From: Janthinobacterium aquaticum | GTDB taxonomy: Bacteria > Pseudomonadota > Gammaproteobacteria > Burkholderiales > Burkholderiaceae_D | Assembly: GCF_009208565.1 (NCBI RefSeq) | Contig: NZ_WFLK01000004.1 | Coordinates: 124,001-188,000, forward strand | Reading direction: 5' to 3' | Length of the DNA: 64,000 nt | Shown: piece by piece, positions 8,917 to 16,722 of the stretch | How the letters are laid out: the number at the start of each line of letters is the position of its first letter | Numbering within the stretch: the stretch's first letter is position 1 | Position numbers and translations under genes: made by a program | The notes under the pieces: generated by a model | What the model was told of the DNA's origin: nothing | Databases searched by the model: none | The model's input: only the letters and a program-made list of their open reading frames with translations

Positions 8917-10635
8917 ATGCGTCTAGTAAAACTCTATGCTAATCGTGAGACCTTTAATACAGTCCATTTTAATGAGACTGGCTTAACTCTCATCATCGGG
9001 GCAAAAACAAATCAAGGTTCAACCTACAATGGTGTTGGTAAATCATTGATTGTTGAGTTGCTACATTTTTGTCTAGGCTCAAAAAAGAACAGTGAGTTTG
9101 AGAAAAAAATACCTCAATGGGAATTTTCTTTAGACTTTAAAATAGATGGAAAAACTCACGTTGTTTCACGCAATACTAGCTCGCAAGGCGTTGTCCATCT
9201 TGACCATAAAGAAATTAAGCTTGCGGAGCTGAACGATTGGTTTGAGAGTCGCCTTTTCAGTATTCCAAGTAACATATCAGGACTCACTTATAGATCGCTA
9301 CTGCCAAAATTCCTGCGTCGTGGGCTTAAACAATATGTAGATCCGAGAGATACGGGCGACTTTTCAGAATACGAAATGTTGGTCAGGAATGCTTTTTTGC
9401 TAGGCATTGATGTTGAACTCATTTCTAAGAAAATGGTTGTACGTAGTGAAATAACGAGACTTAAACAGTTGCGCCAAAACTTTAAAGAGGATTCGCTACT
9501 AAAAGAATTCTATTCTGGTGGGCGGGACTCTGACATCTTACTTTCGCACTTGGATCAACAAATTCAAGGACTTAATAAAAAGAGAGATGACTTTGTAGTA
9601 GCAGAGAATTTCTACGACTTACAAAAAAATGCTGATGCTCTTGCGGTTTCAATTGAACAAGACAAGAACCTTATATTTTTGTGGCGCTCTGCTGTTGAGA
9701 ATATTTCTGAGAGCATGGTAGAACAGCCCCATATTTCACTGGACCGTGTAAATGCCTTATACGGTGAATTACTTGAAAACTTTAAGTCATTTGCTCTAAA
9801 ACGGCTTGATGAGGTGACTGATTTCCACAAGCGAATGCTTGAGAACAGAATTGCAAGGTTAAGTAGTGAAAAATTACGTCTTATTGATAAAATTAGTCAA
9901 GCTGAAATAGAACTAAGAAAAAAACAGAAAGATTTGGATGACGCGCTACGCACACTGAGCCAATCTCAAGCACTTGATCAATATACCGTCCTGGTTGGCG
10001 AAATCTCAGACTTGATGGCGCAAGCACAGAAAGTCAGGGACTATAAGGCTATTGATATTAAGTATAGCAATCAAGCTGCTGATTTAGATGGGGTGTTAAG
10101 CGAGGAGGTTAAAAAAACCAATAACTACTTAGAGGAAACAAAGGAATATAGAGAGCGCAATTTCTCGGTATTTAAATCTTTTGTGTCTGATTTTTATCCG
10201 AACTCACCCGCTGGCATTACATTCCATAATAATGAGGGCAACAACCAGAAACGCTTTGATTTTGACGTTAAAGTTGAAAACGATAGCTCTGATGGTATCA
10301 ATGAGGTAAGAATCTTTTGCTATGACTTAACTTTGTTGGCGTTAAGGAAAAATCATAAAGTGGATTTCATTTTTCATGATGGACGACTCTTTGCCAACAT
10401 GGATGTGCGTCAGCGCGCACAAGTCTTTACGTTGGCTGATAGGGTGGTAGGCAATTTAGGCGCTCAATACATAGCAACTCTAAATCCCGATTTCATTAGC
10501 GGCATGTCAGACGAATTTACGAGCGACGAATATCAGCGGCTCATCGTTGATAACACTGTCCTGGAACTCCGTGATGACTCCCCTAGTGGAAAACTGTTAG
10601 GTATTCAGGTTGATATGCACTATGAGTCCAAGTGA
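8917..10635 (+). CDS. ABC-3C ATPase with DUF2326 (SMC/RecN-like)
   Basis: A 572-residue SMC-like ATPase. The Walker A loop is NGVGKS (near residues 38-43), preceded by a strand-turn with an unusually Asn/Ser/Thr-rich approach (GAKTNQGSTYNGVGKS). Residues about 170-430 are dominated by heptad-rich coiled coil. The C-terminal DUF2326 head contains DFIFHDGRLFANMDVRQR near residue 482, replacing the classical Walker B region. In ABC-3C systems this protein is the nucleic-acid-sensing motor. The AT-rich codon use differs from host genes. Its last 14 bases overlap the start of a small ORF. Confidence 0.85.
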   Translation: MRLVKLYANRETFNTVHFNETGLTLIIGAKTNQGSTYNGVGKSLIVELLHFCLGSKKNSEFEKKIPQWEFSLDFKIDGKTHVVSRNTSSQGVVHLDHKEIKLAELNDWFESRLFSIPSNISGLTYRSLLPKFLRRGLKQYVDPRDTGDFSEYEMLVRNAFLLGIDVELISKKMVVRSEITRLKQLRQNFKEDSLLKEFYSGGRDSDILLSHLDQQIQGLNKKRDDFVVAENFYDLQKNADALAVSIEQDKNLIFLWRSAVENISESMVEQPHISLDRVNALYGELLENFKSFALKRLDEVTDFHKRMLENRIARLSSEKLRLIDKISQAEIELRKKQKDLDDALRTLSQSQALDQYTVLVGEISDLMAQAQKVRDYKAIDIKYSNQAADLDGVLSEEVKKTNNYLEETKEYRERNFSVFKSFVSDFYPNSPAGITFHNNEGNNQKRFDFDVKVENDSSDGINEVRIFCYDLTLLALRKNHKVDFIFHDGRLFANMDVRQRAQVFTLADRVVGNLGAQYIATLNPDFISGMSDEFTSDEYQRLIVDNTVLELRDDSPSGKLLGIQVDMHYESK

Positions 10636-10783
10636 TGAGATTTGGCAAAACTTTTCGAGTTTAGATCTTTCAATGTCGCAACAAGCTGTTGCATTGAAAC
10701 TCCTTTTGCAAGAGGTAGATGGCGACCTAACTATTGAACTGCCCTTAGAGTGGTGGTCAACAGCACAGTTACGAATGAGTTAG
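10622..10783 (+). CDS. Small ORF overlapping the ABC-3C ATPase end
   Basis: A 53-residue open frame starting with ATG 10622 inside the last codons of the ATPase gene (14-base overlap) and ending at TAG 10781-10783. The start reads MSPSDEIWQNFSSLDLSMSQ and the product is acidic, with LLLQEVDGDLTIELPLEWW near the end. The overlap suggests translational coupling. Its stop codon abuts a decayed intron remnant, so the tail could be a truncation product. It could be a fourth component or a read-out of a degraded gene; no family is recognised. Confidence 0.45.
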   Translation: MSPSDEIWQNFSSLDLSMSQQAVALKLLLQEVDGDLTIELPLEWWSTAQLRMS

Positions 10784-10846
10784 CGAGAGCCATAGTTGGT
10801 GTGCGTGATGCGTTGTTGTCGGGTTCGACCTACGGGATGCGCCCCA
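10783..10846 (+). pseudogene. Decayed second copy of intron 3' end plus tRNA 3' exon
   Basis: Bases 10783-10803 (GCGAGAGCCATAGTTGGTGTG) match the last 21 bases of the group I intron (7526-7546) with three mismatches. Bases 10804-10846 match the tRNA 3' exon with about a dozen changes (T-loop GTTCGAC intact; acceptor and discriminator region altered). A hairpin terminator follows at the same relative place as after the intact tRNA. No 5' exon or intron core precedes it, so it cannot be a functional tRNA. Confidence 0.75.
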
Positions 10847-10854
10847 ATTAAAGG

Positions 10855-10887
10855 AACCGCAGTGTTGAAAAGCGCTGCGGTTTTTTG
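10855..10887 (+). terminator. Terminator after the decayed tRNA remnant
   Basis: AACCGCAG (10855-10862) pairs with CTGCGGTT (10875-10882), followed by TTTT. It is placed like the terminator at 7596-7630 and probably ends the ABC-3C transcript. Confidence 0.8.
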
Positions 10888-11048
10888 TTTTTCATCGTCC
10901 AGTTTTATGTTGCCGTGGATTATTTTTACCCAAGACGGTTTGTAAAAAAAAGAAATCCTTATTCTGAGATTTAGTCTTTTCTTTTTTTTGCTTTCCCGAT
11001 AATATCTTAATTGATGCAAGCAAACGCTTTCTGCAAAGGAGCAACAAG

Positions 11049-12107
11049 ATGCTGTTGATACAAATGCCTGGGTATGCGTATCCCACGATTGCTATCTATC
11101 CTTTCGCTTGGTATGAGAACGGGGCCATGTGGATTATGTGGGCTTTCAAAGTCAAGCCTGATGGTACATTGAAATGGTATCGGCATTATGTAGATAGAGG
11201 TACGGGTCATGCTCATAGTGATGGCTACAACACGTTCAAAGAGGCCAATGAGGTTGCCAAGGAATTCAATAAGACTATCCGTGAAAGAGTCAATGTCTTA
11301 GACCTTGATGATGAGTTAAAGCTCTCCATTTCTCTTAAAGCAGAGAAAGAGGTAACGGCTGAGGAAAGGCTTGCGCAAGAGGAACAGCTTATGCTTGGCG
11401 AGGCAATCAAGCGTAGTGCAGCTTTTCCCGGGCCGACTATTGAAAGTTTAGTTCTCCCTAAAAACGGCGAAAAGTATAGGTATGACCTGTTCAAATGCTT
11501 GTCTGAGTCGCCAAAGGTTCAAGTCGTTCAGCTTACAAATCATCGTGCGTCCTTGAAACGCAAGGGTGAGCTTGATTGGTCGGCTGTGATCAATACAAAT
11601 AGCAAAACGGGTATGTATGCGTTTCGTGAAAGGATTGCAAGCGGCTTTGGTCTGTCGGGCATTGATCATTGGGGTGAGACTAAAGCAAAAATCCGTGACA
11701 TGCTTTTACCTCGTGCGAACAAGCTACTCCAAATTGCTGGTGTCCAAAGAATGCTCGATGAGGCATTGGCAAGAGGTCAGCATGTCATTGTCATTGGAAC
11801 CTTTGTTTTCTGGTATGAGACAGGTAAAGAGGTCGGTTGGACGGTCAAGAGTCTTGGCAATGGTGGTGTAAGCAAAGAGGGGGAAACCCTTTGGAAAGAG
11901 GGAAAAATCGTCTCAAAAAATCACGGTCGTATCGTTGTCCTTCCTTACATAAAAGAAAACGGTGAGCTTGTCCAAGGCCATACAAAGAACTCGTCCAAGG
12001 ACGGCAAAGCTTTGCCTCGGCATCCTGACTATTACTTAGAGTTGCCATTTGAGGTTCTTGATGGTGACTTGATGATTGGTTTGTTCGGTGAACTACCTTA
12101 TGAATAA
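11049..12107 (+). CDS. Unknown protein paired with a DUF3800 protein
   Basis: A 352-residue protein that I do not recognise. The ribosome binding site AAGGAG (11034-11039) fits ATG 11049. The N-terminal 75 residues are Trp/Tyr-rich (YPFAWYENGAMWIMWAFKVK). A charged helical segment follows (about 75-135, EKEVTAEERLAQEEQLMLGE). A mixed alpha/beta C-terminal region contains HVIVIGTFVFWYETGKEVGW and HPDYYLELPFEVLDGDLM. There are no transmembrane helices or signal peptide. It lies 20 bases before the DUF3800 gene on the same strand, so the two are likely co-transcribed. Its position as cargo behind a defence operon suggests a conflict-related role; that is inference. Confidence 0.7.
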   Translation: MLLIQMPGYAYPTIAIYPFAWYENGAMWIMWAFKVKPDGTLKWYRHYVDRGTGHAHSDGYNTFKEANEVAKEFNKTIRERVNVLDLDDELKLSISLKAEKEVTAEERLAQEEQLMLGEAIKRSAAFPGPTIESLVLPKNGEKYRYDLFKCLSESPKVQVVQLTNHRASLKRKGELDWSAVINTNSKTGMYAFRERIASGFGLSGIDHWGETKAKIRDMLLPRANKLLQIAGVQRMLDEALARGQHVIVIGTFVFWYETGKEVGWTVKSLGNGGVSKEGETLWKEGKIVSKNHGRIVVLPYIKENGELVQGHTKNSSKDGKALPRHPDYYLELPFEVLDGDLMIGLFGELPYE

Positions 12108-12127
12108 CAAACAATAACGAGACAAAG

Positions 12128-13288
12128 ATGGCACAAAACATTTACTTTGATGAGTCCGGTTTTACAGGCAACAATCTACTAAACGAAAAACAGAACTACT
12201 TTGCTTATGGTTCAGTTGCAACGAATCCTGATGAGGCACAGGAGGTTGTTGCTCGGATAATGAAACAATACGGTGTCCAGGGCGGCGAATTAAAAGGCAA
12301 GAACCTTGTCAAATACAACCGTGGTCGGCGTGCTATGGACGACATCCTTACTCATTTTGAGGGTAGGGTAAAAATATCAATTTCAGATAAAAAATATGCT
12401 TTAGCAGGCAAGTTCTTTGAGTATATTTTTGAACCGTCCCTATCTGAGATTAATTCGCTCTTTTATGGCATCAACTTTCACTTGTTCATAGCGAACATTT
12501 TGTATGTTGAGTTCATTGCACGTGGGGCCGGTGCCGACGAAATTTTCAACGAGTTTGAAAGTCTCATGCGGGAGATGGATGAGCCAAGGCTTGCAAGTCT
12601 TTTTTCGTCGTCTGTACATCGTGAGAACTCCCCGATACTTACCCAAATACGAGAGTTCGCCATTCATCGTATTGATGACATTCGTGGTGAGCTTGATAGC
12701 CTGCGGGGTGGAGTTACAGGAAAGTGGATACTTGATTTAACAGGCAGCGCTTTAGGCAGTCTCTTGGCTCATTGGGGCCTTATGTATGGCGAAATGACCG
12801 CTATCTGTGATGAGTCAAAGCCGCTCATGGAAAAGAACGATTTCTTTGACGGCATGATAGGTAGGAAAGGGGAGACCATCTTTGTGGACAGCCCCATTGG
12901 GAAACAACCTCTCACTTTCAACCTGTCCGGTCCTATCCAGTTTGCGAGCTCTGCTGTTGAGCATGGCATTCAGATCGCCGACACGCTTGCTGCGGCTGCT
13001 GTGTTCGCCGTCTCCAATCCTGACGATCCAATGGCTCAGAAATGGGCTGCAATGTTGCCTGAGATTGGCAAGTATGGGAGTGTTTTGCCTGACTTTGAAC
13101 ACCTGGATTTGAACGGTATGCCTGCCAAACTCAATGCTATCGTCCTCATGGAATTGCATTCCAGGGCAATCAAGAAACAAAATCTCCTTGAGGAAATGCC
13201 TGAGTATGTTCACTTTATGACTCAGGCTTTAAGGCGAGAGGCGTTGGGTTTGGGGCCGCGAATGTTTGGTCATGATATCGGAGAATGA
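12128..13288 (+). CDS. DUF3800 domain protein
   Basis: A 386-residue protein with the DUF3800 hallmark YFDESG at residues 6-11. Further acidic positions follow at GGELKGKNLVKYNRGRR and at HGIQIADTLAAAAVFAV near residue 275. DUF3800 is predicted to have an RNase H-like fold, with the N-terminal D-E and the later D as metal ligands. It is common in mobile elements and defence islands. No activity has been shown for this pairing. It starts 20 bases after the upstream gene and is the last gene before the right attachment region. Confidence 0.8.
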   Translation: MAQNIYFDESGFTGNNLLNEKQNYFAYGSVATNPDEAQEVVARIMKQYGVQGGELKGKNLVKYNRGRRAMDDILTHFEGRVKISISDKKYALAGKFFEYIFEPSLSEINSLFYGINFHLFIANILYVEFIARGAGADEIFNEFESLMREMDEPRLASLFSSSVHRENSPILTQIREFAIHRIDDIRGELDSLRGGVTGKWILDLTGSALGSLLAHWGLMYGEMTAICDESKPLMEKNDFFDGMIGRKGETIFVDSPIGKQPLTFNLSGPIQFASSAVEHGIQIADTLAAAAVFAVSNPDDPMAQKWAAMLPEIGKYGSVLPDFEHLDLNGMPAKLNAIVLMELHSRAIKKQNLLEEMPEYVHFMTQALRREALGLGPRMFGHDIGE

Positions 13289-13454
13289 GATAAGTATTTA
13301 CCGATGCTAGGCTACGGATAATTTCAGGTTTTGGAGGACAATTAGGTTTAGTTGCCGTAATCGGCGTTTCTTGGTGGAACGTGTGCCTGAAATGGAAAAG
13401 CAGTAATCCACTAGAGTAAAGGACTTTCTTTCCTCTGTTTAGCGGGGTTTTTTA

Positions 13455-13473
13455 GGCTACAATCTAGGCTACA
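13455..13473 (+). repeat. Paired GGCTACA repeats at the right end
   Basis: GGCTACA occurs at 13455-13461 and 13467-13473, in the same orientation as the pair at 7200-7217. It lies about 95-110 bases from the core and is a candidate integrase arm site. Confidence 0.6.
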
Positions 13474-13494
13474 ACTGCGTAGCGTAAAGAATAA

Positions 13495-13540
13495 AAATCA
13501 AAGACTTACGGTTTGTGAGCAATTTTTAAGTCTTTGATTT
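13495..13540. repeat. 14-bp perfect inverted repeat near the right attachment site
   Basis: AAATCAAAGACTTA (13495-13508) and TAAGTCTTTGATTT (13527-13540). One arm also resembles 7157-7169 at the left end. It could serve as a recombinase or accessory-factor site, or as a terminator for the DUF3800 transcript, though no separate T-tract follows. Confidence 0.65.
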
Positions 13541-13553
13541 AAAACGTATTCCG

Positions 13554-13573
13554 TTAGCTAGAGGATCTCATAA
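13554..13573 (+). other. Right attachment site (attR core and inner repeat)
   Basis: TTAGCTA (13554-13560), six bases, then core CTCATAA (13567-13573), continuing into the tRNA 3' half. It mirrors the left site at 7121-7139. Confidence 0.75.
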
Positions 13574-13611
13574 TCCGTTGGTGCCGTGTTCGACTCACGG
13601 GAGGCCCACCA
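13567..13611 (+). pseudogene. 3' half of the resident tRNA(CAU)
   Basis: Anticodon loop CTCATAA, stem strand TCCGT, T arm and acceptor strand through the encoded CCA. Identical from the CAU on to the 3' exon of the replacement tRNA. It lacks a 5' half because the element lies in front of it, and is followed by the original tRNA terminator. Confidence 0.88.
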
Positions 13612-13635
13612 GAATTCTGATATGCCCAAATCAAG

Positions 13636-13664
13636 CCCTGACGACCATACGTCAGGGTTTTTTT
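13636..13664 (+). terminator. Original terminator of the resident tRNA
   Basis: CCCTGACG (13636-13643) pairs with CGTCAGGG (13650-13657), followed by seven T. It sits 24 bases after the encoded CCA of the orphan tRNA 3' half. Confidence 0.88.
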
Positions 13665-13711
13665 ATTTACAGCAGGGCCGCCACGTTCCTACGAGCAACC
13701 TGTGGTGCAGC

Positions 13712-15292
13712 CTAGCCGGCAGTGGCGCCATTGCCGGTGATGCGGAAAATTTCCACTACCTGTACCAGTTCGTCTGCCTGCTGATGGAGCGAGCTGGCAG
13801 AGGCGGCGGCCTGTTCGACCAGGGCGGCGTTTTGCTGGGTTACGTCGTCTATTTCGGTGATGGCGCGGTTGATGTGTTCGATGCCCAGCATCTGTTCCTG
13901 GCTGGCGTCCGAGATTTCTCCGATCAGGCCGCTGACCAAGCGCACGCTGTCAACGACTTCGGTCATGGTCGCGCCGGCTTTGGTGGCCAGTTCGCTGTCC
14001 AGCCGTACGCGCTCGGCCGAATTGTCGATCAATGCCTTGATTTCCTTCGATGCCGCGGCACTGCGCTGGGCCAGGTTGCGTACCTCGCCAGCGACGACGG
14101 CAAAGCCGCGACCCTGTTCGCCCGCGCGCGCTGCTTCGACTGCGGCATTGAGCGCCAGGATATTGGTCTGGAAGGCGATGCTGTCGATGACGCCGGTAAT
14201 CCGCGCGATCTGTTGCGAGGCGGTGTTGATGGACTGCATGGTGTCAGCAACTTCAGCGACCAGCTGGCCGCCTTTGCTGGCCACATCGGACGCTGCATGC
14301 GCCTCCTTGTTGGCGCGCAGCGCATGGGCGGCGTTCTGGCGCAAGGTCGTAGCCAGCTCTTCTACTGACGAGGCGGTTTCCTCCAGTGAACTTGCCTGCT
14401 GTTCCGTACGTTGCGACAGGTCGTTGTTGCCAGCGGAAATTTCTGCCGCAGCCGTTGCCACGGCCAGCGAATTGTCGCGCACTGACGATACCACGCTTAT
14501 CAACGCATATTGCATACGGTCCACGGCTGCAAGCACGCTGCTGGTATCGAACGCGTCTTTCTCCAACTGGCCGCGCAAGTCGCCATCGGCGATCCGGGCG
14601 ACTGCTGCTTTCAATACGGCAGGTTCGCTGCCCAGTGTTTTCAGGGTATGACGACTGATCAACACGCCGGCAGCAATACTGACCAGGCAAGTGAGCACGC
14701 TGGCCAGGATCAGGCTGTTGCGGGTGGTGACGTAGCGGGCATCGGCATCGCGTGTCGCTTGCAGCGATTCGTTTTTTACCGCATTGTCAAATTCATCCGC
14801 GGCGCCAGCCAGAGCGGCAAGCAGGGGCCGGCATTGCTCGACAAGCATGGCGGTGGCTGCGTCCTTGTCGCCATCGAGCGCCAGTTGCACGATGGTCAGG
14901 GCCACCTTTCCATACTGCTTTTCGATTGAGCCGATTTTTTGCACCTGCACGCGTACGCCTTCGCTGGCATCGGGATGGATGGCCAGTTTCTCGAGTTCCT
15001 GTAAAGAAGCCAGCACCGCTGCGTGCGCGCGCAATACGGCCGTTTTTTCCTTGTCGCGATCAGCTTCGGTCGTTACCAGCACCAGATTCCGTGCGGCAAT
15101 TGCCCGGGCATCGATGGCATGCAACAACTGGTTGCCCATTTGGGCACGCGCATGATTACCGTCAACAAACTGATCAAATTCATGTTTCTGTTTGGCCAGG
15201 CTGACGATGGCTAGCGCAGCGATCAGGAGCAACAGTCCGGTTACCAGCCCGTATCCAAGCCAGAGCTGTAATTTGATACCTGCTTTATTCAT
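13712..15292 (-). CDS. Methyl-accepting chemotaxis protein
   Basis: A 526-residue chemoreceptor. ATG at 15292 is chosen because GGAGA lies 6 bases upstream; the frame is open further upstream but without a start signal. TM1 is about residues 10-32. The periplasmic four-helix-bundle region follows, then TM2 near 190-213 and a HAMP domain. The cytoplasmic methylation helices surround the conserved hairpin [20 protein letters not shown] / [20 protein letters not shown]. There is no C-terminal NWETF-like pentapeptide for CheR/CheB tethering. It signals through CheA/CheW, which are not in this window. It is 79 bases downstream of an HD-GYP gene on the same strand. Confidence 0.92.
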   Translation of the reverse strand: MNKAGIKLQLWLGYGLVTGLLLLIAALAIVSLAKQKHEFDQFVDGNHARAQMGNQLLHAIDARAIAARNLVLVTTEADRDKEKTAVLRAHAAVLASLQELEKLAIHPDASEGVRVQVQKIGSIEKQYGKVALTIVQLALDGDKDAATAMLVEQCRPLLAALAGAADEFDNAVKNESLQATRDADARYVTTRNSLILASVLTCLVSIAAGVLISRHTLKTLGSEPAVLKAAVARIADGDLRGQLEKDAFDTSSVLAAVDRMQYALISVVSSVRDNSLAVATAAAEISAGNNDLSQRTEQQASSLEETASSVEELATTLRQNAAHALRANKEAHAASDVASKGGQLVAEVADTMQSINTASQQIARITGVIDSIAFQTNILALNAAVEAARAGEQGRGFAVVAGEVRNLAQRSAAASKEIKALIDNSAERVRLDSELATKAGATMTEVVDSVRLVSGLIGEISDASQEQMLGIEHINRAITEIDDVTQQNAALVEQAAASASSLHQQADELVQVVEIFRITGNGATAG

Positions 15293-15371
15293 GGTGTCTC
15301 CAAAAATGAAAAGTGATCCTGGTGACCAGGCTGATTGATCTGTCAGCAAGTGCTTGTCTGCAAGCACGGTT

Positions 15372-16583
15372 TTATGTCCAGAGGTGGCCAAGTTCCCCGA
15401 GTCCCCACGTGGCGGCGTCTTCATGACTGGCGATGCCGTTGTCCCTGGATTCGTACAGGTCAATCGAGAACGGCGGGATATGGCGCCGCGAAGCGATACA
15501 GAAAAAGGCGCGTACGACGGGGGCATACAGGCACGATTCGCTGTCTGTCACCACGGCCAGATGGCCTGATCGCATGCGTACCAGCGTGCCCAGCGGATAG
15601 ATGCCGGTACAGCGGACGAACGCCGAGAAAATGGTGACGTCGAGCTGGCCGCTGCGCGTCCATTCCGCTATTTTTTTCAGCGCAGCTGCAGGGTTCCACA
15701 CCTGTCTGCCGTGGCCTTCCGACGTCATGCCATCATAGACATCGCAGATGGCTGCCATGCGTGCGTGCAGGCTCACCGCCTCGCCACGCAAGCCGTGTGC
15801 GTAGCCGGTGCCATCGATCCGCTCATGGTGATTCAGGCAGATATCGAGAATGACAGGATGATCGATACCGGCTTGCAGCAAGATCTGGCGGGAAGCCATT
15901 GCGTGCTCCGTGGCGCGGCCATACTGACGCGCGTCGCCTGGGCTGCCTGGGAATGGTGCGTTCGCATCGACTGCTGTCTTGCCGATATCGTGCAGCAGAC
16001 CAGCCACACCGCACAGCCGGGCCTCGCTTTCTTCCAGACCCAGCTGTCGTGGCAGGCCTATCATCATGGCGCACACTGCCACGCCATGCAGCTGGCAGTC
16101 ATTGTCTGCTTTTCTCAGGCGTGCCAGGCTTGCCAGGGCGCTGCCATGCCGCACGACCGATGCATGGATGCTGTCGACCAGTGCCAGTACAGCTTGCGCA
16201 TCGAGCTGGCGGCCCAGGCGCACGTCAGCGAACATGCCCGACAGCGTGCCTGCTGACGCTGCGATGATAGCGGCAGCGTTGGCCAGCTCGTGCGTCGTAC
16301 TGGCTGGTTGCAAAGAAGGGGCAGGGCGCTGCGCCGTCGCGGCGAAGTGCGCATCATTGGCTGGCACCGTCCGGAATGGCGTGACAGTTTGCGTGCTGAG
16401 GCCGATGCCCTTGCTGGTATCGATCCACAACTGGCGTACGCGTCCGCCGCGCAGCCTGGCAATGTCAGCCTCGTCCTTGAGGAAAAATGCGTTGCGCCAG
16501 TAGGGGTTGTCGAACCAGGCGCCGCACACGGCGTGCACATGCATTCCGACGGCAAGTTCATGAATTGAGATCTTTTTCAACAT
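15372..16583 (-). CDS. HD-GYP domain protein with DUF3391 (probable c-di-GMP phosphodiesterase)
   Basis: A 403-residue soluble protein. The N-terminal DUF3391 segment ([16 protein letters not shown]...[13 protein letters not shown]) is followed by an HD-GYP domain with [11 protein letters not shown] and [14 protein letters not shown]. The GYP signature reads GYA, so the last motif residue is changed, while the metal-binding HD and HHE residues are kept. The expected role is hydrolysis of cyclic di-GMP. It lies between the hybrid kinase and the chemoreceptor on the same strand, suggesting a link to the adjacent phosphorelay. ATG at 16583 has no strong ribosome binding site. Confidence 0.88.
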   Translation of the reverse strand: MLKKISIHELAVGMHVHAVCGAWFDNPYWRNAFFLKDEADIARLRGGRVRQLWIDTSKGIGLSTQTVTPFRTVPANDAHFAATAQRPAPSLQPASTTHELANAAAIIAASAGTLSGMFADVRLGRQLDAQAVLALVDSIHASVVRHGSALASLARLRKADNDCQLHGVAVCAMMIGLPRQLGLEESEARLCGVAGLLHDIGKTAVDANAPFPGSPGDARQYGRATEHAMASRQILLQAGIDHPVILDICLNHHERIDGTGYAHGLRGEAVSLHARMAAICDVYDGMTSEGHGRQVWNPAAALKKIAEWTRSGQLDVTIFSAFVRCTGIYPLGTLVRMRSGHLAVVTDSESCLYAPVVRAFFCIASRRHIPPFSIDLYESRDNGIASHEDAATWGLGELGHLWT

Positions 16584-16722
16584 GTAGTAATATTATTGAA
16601 TGCATCAAATATCGCAATTTTATCAAATAATATCGTTGAATCAGTTTGATTTTGTTGCAGAACAACGACGTACAGGCGTACGTAGCCAGTGCGCTGAGCG
16701 CTGGTAAAAAACGGGAGGGTGA

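Larger units (their letters stand above)
7128..13573 (+). mobile_element. Integrative element in a tRNA anticodon loop, carrying an intron-split tRNA and defence-like cargo
   Basis: The boundaries are set by the split resident tRNA and the 7-bp direct repeat CTCATAA. Base composition inside is clearly AT-richer than the flanking host genes. Contents in order: direct repeats, a complete tRNA(CAU) with a group I intron and terminator, a three-gene ABC-3C operon with a small overlapping ORF, a decayed tRNA/intron 3' remnant with terminator, an unknown gene, a DUF3800 gene, a 14-bp hairpin and direct repeats. No integrase, transposase or excisionase is visible, so mobilisation would need a recombinase supplied in trans, or the element has lost its own. 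Confidence 0.85.

Noticed and set aside
12128-13288. DUF3800 gene considered as the missing integrase
   Set aside because: It has the YFDESG start of DUF3800 and no tyrosine-recombinase R-H-R-Y or serine-recombinase catalytic pattern.
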